Below are positions 5,701-8,827 of a stretch of DNA of 8,827 nucleotides, one piece after another (position 1 is the stretch's first letter; every line of letters begins with the position of its first letter). Made by a program: the position numbers and the translations under genes. Source of the stretch: JAGNZR01 sp051656905 (lineage in GTDB: Bacteria > Fusobacteriota > Fusobacteriia > Fusobacteriales > Fusobacteriaceae). The notes under the pieces are model-generated. The model saw only the letters and a program-made list of their open reading frames with translations, made no database searches and had not been told where the DNA came from. The stretch spans positions 1-8,827 of the forward strand of contig JBOFJQ010000033.1 in assembly GCA_051656905.1 (NCBI GenBank), given 5' to 3'.

Positions 5701-6429
5701 CTAAACTTTTCCTCTTATTTTCTTCGTAAAATAATTAAACTTATCCTTGTACCTATCTATTTTTTTTATGAGCTTATAAATATAGCTATTTTTATATCTA
5801 CATGGGACATTTTTATAGCAACTTTTCTCAAAATAGATAAACTCTTCTATTTTTTTTATAATACCAAAATAGTTTCTTGCAAGTTTACAATCAATTATAT
5901 AAACCTTTTCATCTTTTATCATAAAGTTAGCAAGCTGTGCATCCCCATGAGTATAACCCTCATCATGAATATGATATAAAGTCTGCAAAACAGTATCAAT
6001 ATCATTAAACGAAGCATGCTTTCCATCTATATAAGATAAAATAAAATAAGATTCTGTTACTATTATACCATGTTTTTTTTCTACAGCAACTAATGGCTTT
6101 GCACCAAAAAAACCATTTTCTTCTATGAGCTTGCAATTGTAAAACTCTCTTTTAGATTCACTCCCACGAAATATAGATAAAAATTGCTGCCATTTTCTTT
6201 CATTTTTCTCTCTAGGAATTTTTAAAACAACTTTCTTGAATTCCTCTTTTATTTTTTCACAATTAATTTCAATATACAACACTAAGCTTCTCGAATCATT
6301 TTTTAACTCTTCAATAACCTTATAACGTTTTTCTTCTATTGCATTATAAAGAAGCAAACTCTCTTCACTATGTAAATATATAGTTTTATCTCCCTCTTTT
6401 AAAATTTCCATAATTGATTTACCTCTCAT
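5701..6429 (-). CDS. LPS core kinase, WaaY/RfaY-like
   Basis: A 242-residue protein with a reduced eukaryotic-type kinase fold, resembling WaaY, which phosphorylates heptose in the LPS inner core. Visible parts are a candidate ATP lysine in VVLK (K70), REFYNCKLIEENGF (94-107) resembling the helix-C region, a hinge near YFILSYIDG (128-136), the catalytic loop HGDAQLANF (161-169, Asp163 and Asn168) and the metal-binding Asp180 in IIDCK in place of DFG. The C-terminus is very basic, consistent with membrane or lipid A-core binding. Length is close to WaaY (about 232). The outermost ATG (6429) is given, but a second Met codon at 6411 (residue 7) sits behind AGAGGT and is probably the true start. 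It lies between two heptosyltransferase genes, which supports a core-phosphorylation role. The exact target is unknown. Confidence 0.78.
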   Translation of the reverse strand: MRGKSIMEILKEGDKTIYLHSEESLLLYNAIEEKRYKVIEELKNDSRSLVLYIEINCEKIKEEFKKVVLKIPREKNERKWQQFLSIFRGSESKREFYNCKLIEENGFFGAKPLVAVEKKHGIIVTESYFILSYIDGKHASFNDIDTVLQTLYHIHDEGYTHGDAQLANFMIKDEKVYIIDCKLARNYFGIIKKIEEFIYFEKSCYKNVPCRYKNSYIYKLIKKIDRYKDKFNYFTKKIRGKV

Positions 6430-6466
6430 AAACCTGAACTTGTTACTTTAAAATAGTCACAACTTT

Positions 6467-7468
6467 TTAATAAAGTATCTTTTCTATTTTCTCCAAAACA
6501 TCACTAGGTTTTATTTCTAACATACATTTAAAATGACCCTCTCTGCACTTATCTCCCCCGTGAATACCACAAGGTCTACAAGGCAAGCCATCACGTTGAA
6601 AAACATAACTGTTTTTACTCCATGGAAAAAATCCAAATTTTTCTATTGTAGGTCCAAATAAAGCTAAAATAAAAGGCTTTTTAAAAGCTGAAGCTATATG
6701 AATAGGAGATGAATCATTAGTTATTATCACATCACATCTTCTTATCACCTCTGCTAATTCTAGCAAATTAGTTTTAGCTCTTAAATCTATACAATTAGCC
6801 ATTAGTTTCACGTTTAAAAGTTGCTCCTCTCTACCACCAATAATGACTTGAATCACATCTTTTTTATTCCCTAAAGCTTCAATTACTTTATTAAAGTATT
6901 CTAAAGGCCATTTTTTTGTAAACCATTTACTCCCTGGAGCAATTACTATAATTTTTTTATCTTCATCTATTTTTAACAAAGAGTTCACCTTCTGAATCTC
7001 TTTATCTCCAGGATACATTTCAAGTCTATAATCAACATTTTTCTTATTTGTATTCTCAATAAAAGAAAGAATTCTTTCTACCTCATGCTTTCCTGATTCA
7101 TATTTTATTTTATCAGTAAAGAAGCATGAACCTGTAGCTATTTCATATCCTTTTCTAATCTTTGCACCTGTTAACCAAGCTAACAGAGAACTTCTTAAAT
7201 ACCTATGTAAAGATATTACTAAATCGTATTTTTCTCCTCTTAATTCCATTCCTAGTTTAAAAAACTCTTTAATTCCCTTATTGTTACCTTTTTTATCATA
7301 TTTAATAATTTTAGTAATATGAGGATTATTTTTTAATATTTCAACTCCTTGCGGTGTTGTAAGGTAAGAAATCTCGCTACTTGGATACAAATCTTTTAAT
7401 TTAGCTAGAATAGGTGTAGATAAAACTATATCACCTATAAAAGCAGTATGTATTATTAAAATTTTCAT
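6467..7468 (-). CDS. Glycosyltransferase family 9, LPS heptosyltransferase (WaaF-like)
   Basis: A 333-residue GT-B enzyme of the ADP-heptose transferase family, acting in inner-core LPS assembly in the cytoplasm. The N-terminal FIGDIVLSTP puts the presumed catalytic Asp at residue 13. SLHRYLRS (86-93), APGSKWFTKKWP (177-188), NDSSPIHIAS (251-260) and FGPT (271-274) follow in family order. Its C-terminus has C297-x2-C300-x2-H303, C308 and C315, with the same spacing as in the gene at 4699-5685, so the two look like paralogues or partners adding successive sugars. The ATG start has AGAGGA 5 nt upstream. It is 40 nt after the first glycosyltransferase gene and 37 nt before the annotated kinase start. 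APGSKWFTKKWP is close to the WaaF (heptosyltransferase II) motif, but the order of addition is inference. Confidence 0.92.
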   Translation of the reverse strand: MKILIIHTAFIGDIVLSTPILAKLKDLYPSSEISYLTTPQGVEILKNNPHITKIIKYDKKGNNKGIKEFFKLGMELRGEKYDLVISLHRYLRSSLLAWLTGAKIRKGYEIATGSCFFTDKIKYESGKHEVERILSFIENTNKKNVDYRLEMYPGDKEIQKVNSLLKIDEDKKIIVIAPGSKWFTKKWPLEYFNKVIEALGNKKDVIQVIIGGREEQLLNVKLMANCIDLRAKTNLLELAEVIRRCDVIITNDSSPIHIASAFKKPFILALFGPTIEKFGFFPWSKNSYVFQRDGLPCRPCGIHGGDKCREGHFKCMLEIKPSDVLEKIEKILY

Positions 7469-7508
7469 AATATTCCTCTTTTATTAAAATTTATTTTGTT
7501 AAATTTTC

Positions 7509-8528
7509 TTAAATTTTATTTAATATAGTTTTTACTAAAAGATTCTCTAAGTCTTCATTATAACTATCAAACTCTTTATGAGAATAATTTTCTTTTTTAT
7601 TTTTATAGTCAGGGATCAAATACTCTACTTTAGTATTCCCAAAAACTCCCCATCTCTTTGGACTTTGAGTTTTTAAATTTGGATAGATTGCAACTATCTC
7701 TTTTTGTAGTGCCCCTGCTATATGTGTAGGCCCTGTTGAACCCCCAAGATAAAGATCACACTTTTCTATGATTGCTGCAGTGTTTAAAAGCTCTCCTCCA
7801 TTAGCAAAAATATGTACTTTCTTAGAATCTAGCCCTTCTAACAAGTTTTGTGCTCTCTCTTCATCATTTATATGAACAGTTAAGATAATATCTATATCAT
7901 TATCTCTCTCTAATATTTTTTTCATTAAAGAGGTATACTGTGAGTCTTTTAAGTTTTTAGCAGATCCTCCCATAAAAGGATTAATTACTAAAACCTTTTT
8001 TCCTAAAGATATATGATTTGAATAAAAAAGTGTTGCCACTTCTCTATTTTTATCTTCAAGAATTATATCTGTATTCAACTCATATTTTTCTCTAAAAAGA
8101 TCTGGATTTAATTTCTTAACTAAATCTAAATTATATTCAGCTTCATTTTTTATTGACTTAGAACGTTTTTGATAAACACCCTTATTAAAAACAAAGAATG
8201 AACTTAGTTTTGAATAAGGTCCTATCTTTATTTTAGCCCCTGATTTTCTAACTAATTTAGATACAAAAGAATCATTATATAAAGCTATGAAAACATCTGC
8301 TTTAAAATATCCTATTTTATCTATTAAGCTTTTTTCTGTATAATCATCTATTTTTATAACTCTATCCACATAAGGCAAATTTTTTACAATTTCATAATTA
8401 TATTTTCTTACTAAAACCGTTATTTCGGCCTCTGGATACATCTTTTTCAGCATAAAAAAACTCGGAATTGATAAAACCAAATCTCCTATTTTATCTGTTC
8501 TAGAGACCAATATTCTCTTTATCTCCAA
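7509..8528 (-). CDS. Glycosyltransferase family 9, divergent heptosyltransferase-like
   Basis: A 339-residue GT-B protein, first gene of the run. The N-terminal DKIGDLVLSIP carries the presumed catalytic Asp16. Later motifs are NPFMGGSAKNL (183-193), GGSTGPTHIAGA (262-273, the HIA nucleotide-sugar motif with Ser-Thr-Gly in place of NDSG) and NLKTQSPKRWGVFG (284-297). It lacks the C-terminal Cys/His motif of the other two, so it belongs to another GT9 branch and likely transfers a different residue or uses a different acceptor. The start is TTG at 8528, preceded 6 nt upstream by GGGGGAG. The ATG at 8543 opens a frame that stops after four codons, and the next in-frame Met would delete the catalytic Asp. 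No signal peptide is seen, as expected for a cytoplasmic enzyme. Confidence 0.88.
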   Translation of the reverse strand: MEIKRILVSRTDKIGDLVLSIPSFFMLKKMYPEAEITVLVRKYNYEIVKNLPYVDRVIKIDDYTEKSLIDKIGYFKADVFIALYNDSFVSKLVRKSGAKIKIGPYSKLSSFFVFNKGVYQKRSKSIKNEAEYNLDLVKKLNPDLFREKYELNTDIILEDKNREVATLFYSNHISLGKKVLVINPFMGGSAKNLKDSQYTSLMKKILERDNDIDIILTVHINDEERAQNLLEGLDSKKVHIFANGGELLNTAAIIEKCDLYLGGSTGPTHIAGALQKEIVAIYPNLKTQSPKRWGVFGNTKVEYLIPDYKNKKENYSHKEFDSYNEDLENLLVKTILNKI

Positions 8529-8534
8529 CTAAAA

Positions 8535-8541
8535 CTCCCCC
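8535..8541 (-). promoter_or_regulatory. Ribosome binding site fixing a TTG start (first glycosyltransferase)
   Basis: GGGGGAG on the minus strand, 6 nt before the TTG at 8528. It decides the start, because the neighbouring ATG at 8541-8543 leads to an immediate stop. Confidence 0.75.
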
Positions 8542-8558
8542 ATTACTATTTATTATTA

Positions 8559-8587
8559 AGTATACCAAATTTATCATTTTTTTAAAA
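8559..8587 (-). promoter_or_regulatory. Candidate promoter of the LPS-recA operon
   Basis: The minus strand shows TATACT (8559-8564) preceded by TGG, making an extended -10. A weak -35, TTTTAA (8582-8587), lies 17 nt upstream. The predicted start near 8552 leaves a leader of about 24 nt before the TTG. It is the best match in the gap between the terminator and the first gene, and the position is right, but the AT-rich context lowers confidence. Confidence 0.5.
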
Positions 8588-8620
8588 CTAAATAATTTAA
8601 AAAAAAACCATTAGTTTTAA
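8582..8620. repeat. 10-bp inverted repeat overlapping the -35 region
   Basis: TTAAAACTAA (8582-8591) and its exact reverse complement TTAGTTTTAA (8611-8620), separated by 19 nt. One arm coincides with the -35 of the candidate operon promoter, so it could be an operator. It has no U-tract and few G-C pairs, so it is not a terminator. Chance is a real possibility in such AT-rich DNA. Confidence 0.45.
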
Positions 8621-8702
8621 TTCTTTCCCACAATCCATAGATATAAAATTTCTTTATCATTATCTTACTTTACTATTGGAAAATAATAAAAATACAAAAA
8701 AG

Positions 8703-8735
8703 AAAAAAGAGTAGTCAGGGAAACTACTCTTTTTT
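8703..8735 (-). terminator. Intrinsic terminator after the tRNA gene (bidirectional form)
   Basis: A perfect 8-bp stem, AGAGTAGT (8708-8715) with ACTACTCT (8723-8730), closes a 7-nt loop and is flanked by an A-run and a T-run that extend the pairing. It has a U-tract in both directions. On the minus strand it ends transcription arriving from the tRNA gene and insulates the glycosyltransferase operon. Confidence 0.9.
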
Positions 8736-8747
8736 TCTTTTTTAGGG

Positions 8748-8768
8748 TTAGATTACAGTTTAATCTAA
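8748..8768 (-). other. Small hairpin between the tRNA and the terminator
   Basis: An 8-bp perfect inverted repeat, TTAGATTA (8748-8755) and TAATCTAA (8761-8768), with a 5-nt loop, lies 30 nt after the tRNA 3' end and 13 nt before the terminator region. It is A/T-rich and lacks its own U-tract, so it is more likely a 3'-trailer structure or processing element than a second terminator. Confidence 0.4.
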
Positions 8769-8798
8769 AAAGTGGGGTTTAAAAAAATATTTGGAAAT

Positions 8799-8827
8799 TG
8801 GTGCCTAGAATAGGATTCGAACCTACG
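8799..8827 (-). tRNA. tRNA gene, 3' end only (cut by window edge)
   Basis: The minus strand reads through a T-arm (GTAGG, TTCGAAT loop, CCTAT), then the acceptor strand TCTAGGC, discriminator A and an encoded CCA. The 5' acceptor strand should therefore be GCCTAGA. The anticodon lies beyond the right edge, so the amino acid cannot be assigned. The encoded CCA and the downstream terminator indicate a functional gene, the last one in its transcript. Confidence 0.9.

Noticed and set aside
6440..6462. Imperfect hairpin between the second glycosyltransferase and the kinase
   Set aside because: TTGTTACT and AGTCACAA pair with one mismatch, but there is no U-tract after it and the genes are evidently co-transcribed, so it is not called a terminator.
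8541..8543. ATG as the start of the first glycosyltransferase
   Set aside because: Its frame stops after four codons. The TTG at 8528 with GGGGGAG upstream fits the conserved N-terminus.
1..8827. A new defence system, mobile element or CRISPR array
   Set aside because: All nine genes belong to known LPS, recombination, lipid, tRNA-modification or transport families. There are no transposase or integrase motifs, no regularly spaced repeats and no region of differing composition.

Overview
The window is very AT-rich and reads almost entirely on the minus strand. It combines lipopolysaccharide (LPS) core genes, which imply a Gram-negative envelope, with low-GC codon use and strong AGGAGG ribosome sites. 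That mix, and the RecA sequence, fit a member of the Fusobacteriota (a Fusobacterium or Cetobacterium relative). The taxon is an inference from style and family resemblance, not a database match.

Layout, in transcription order (right to left). At the right edge is the 3' end of a tRNA gene (8799-8827), followed by a small hairpin and a strong, symmetric terminator (8703-8735). A candidate extended -10 promoter (8559-8587), overlapped by a 10-bp inverted repeat, then starts a nine-gene run. First come three family-9 glycosyltransferases of the LPS heptosyltransferase type, with a WaaY-like LPS core kinase between the second and third (8528 down to 4699). They are followed without a real gap by recA, recX, plsC, tsaD and an AEC-family permease (4688 down to 320). 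Gaps are 8-nt overlap to 55 nt, and several Shine-Dalgarno sequences lie on the stop codon or last codons of the upstream gene, so much of the run looks translationally coupled. A possible internal promoter with a dyad lies about 50-90 nt upstream of recA inside the preceding gene.

The left 319 bases hold no gene. They carry two tandem near-consensus sigma70 promoters reading left, then a leader with a boxA-like element. This is the usual architecture of an rRNA operon, whose 16S gene would start just beyond the left edge.

Functionally, the first half builds and phosphorylates the LPS inner core. The second half is a housekeeping block: homologous recombination (RecA and its modulator RecX), phosphatidic acid synthesis (PlsC), tRNA t6A37 modification (TsaD) and a membrane permease. 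I see no mobile element, CRISPR array, phage gene or defence system. The points most worth checking are the unusual RecA L2 loop, the linkage of recA to LPS genes with its possible internal promoter, the paired Cys motifs in two glycosyltransferases, and the high share of TTG/GTG starts (five of nine genes).
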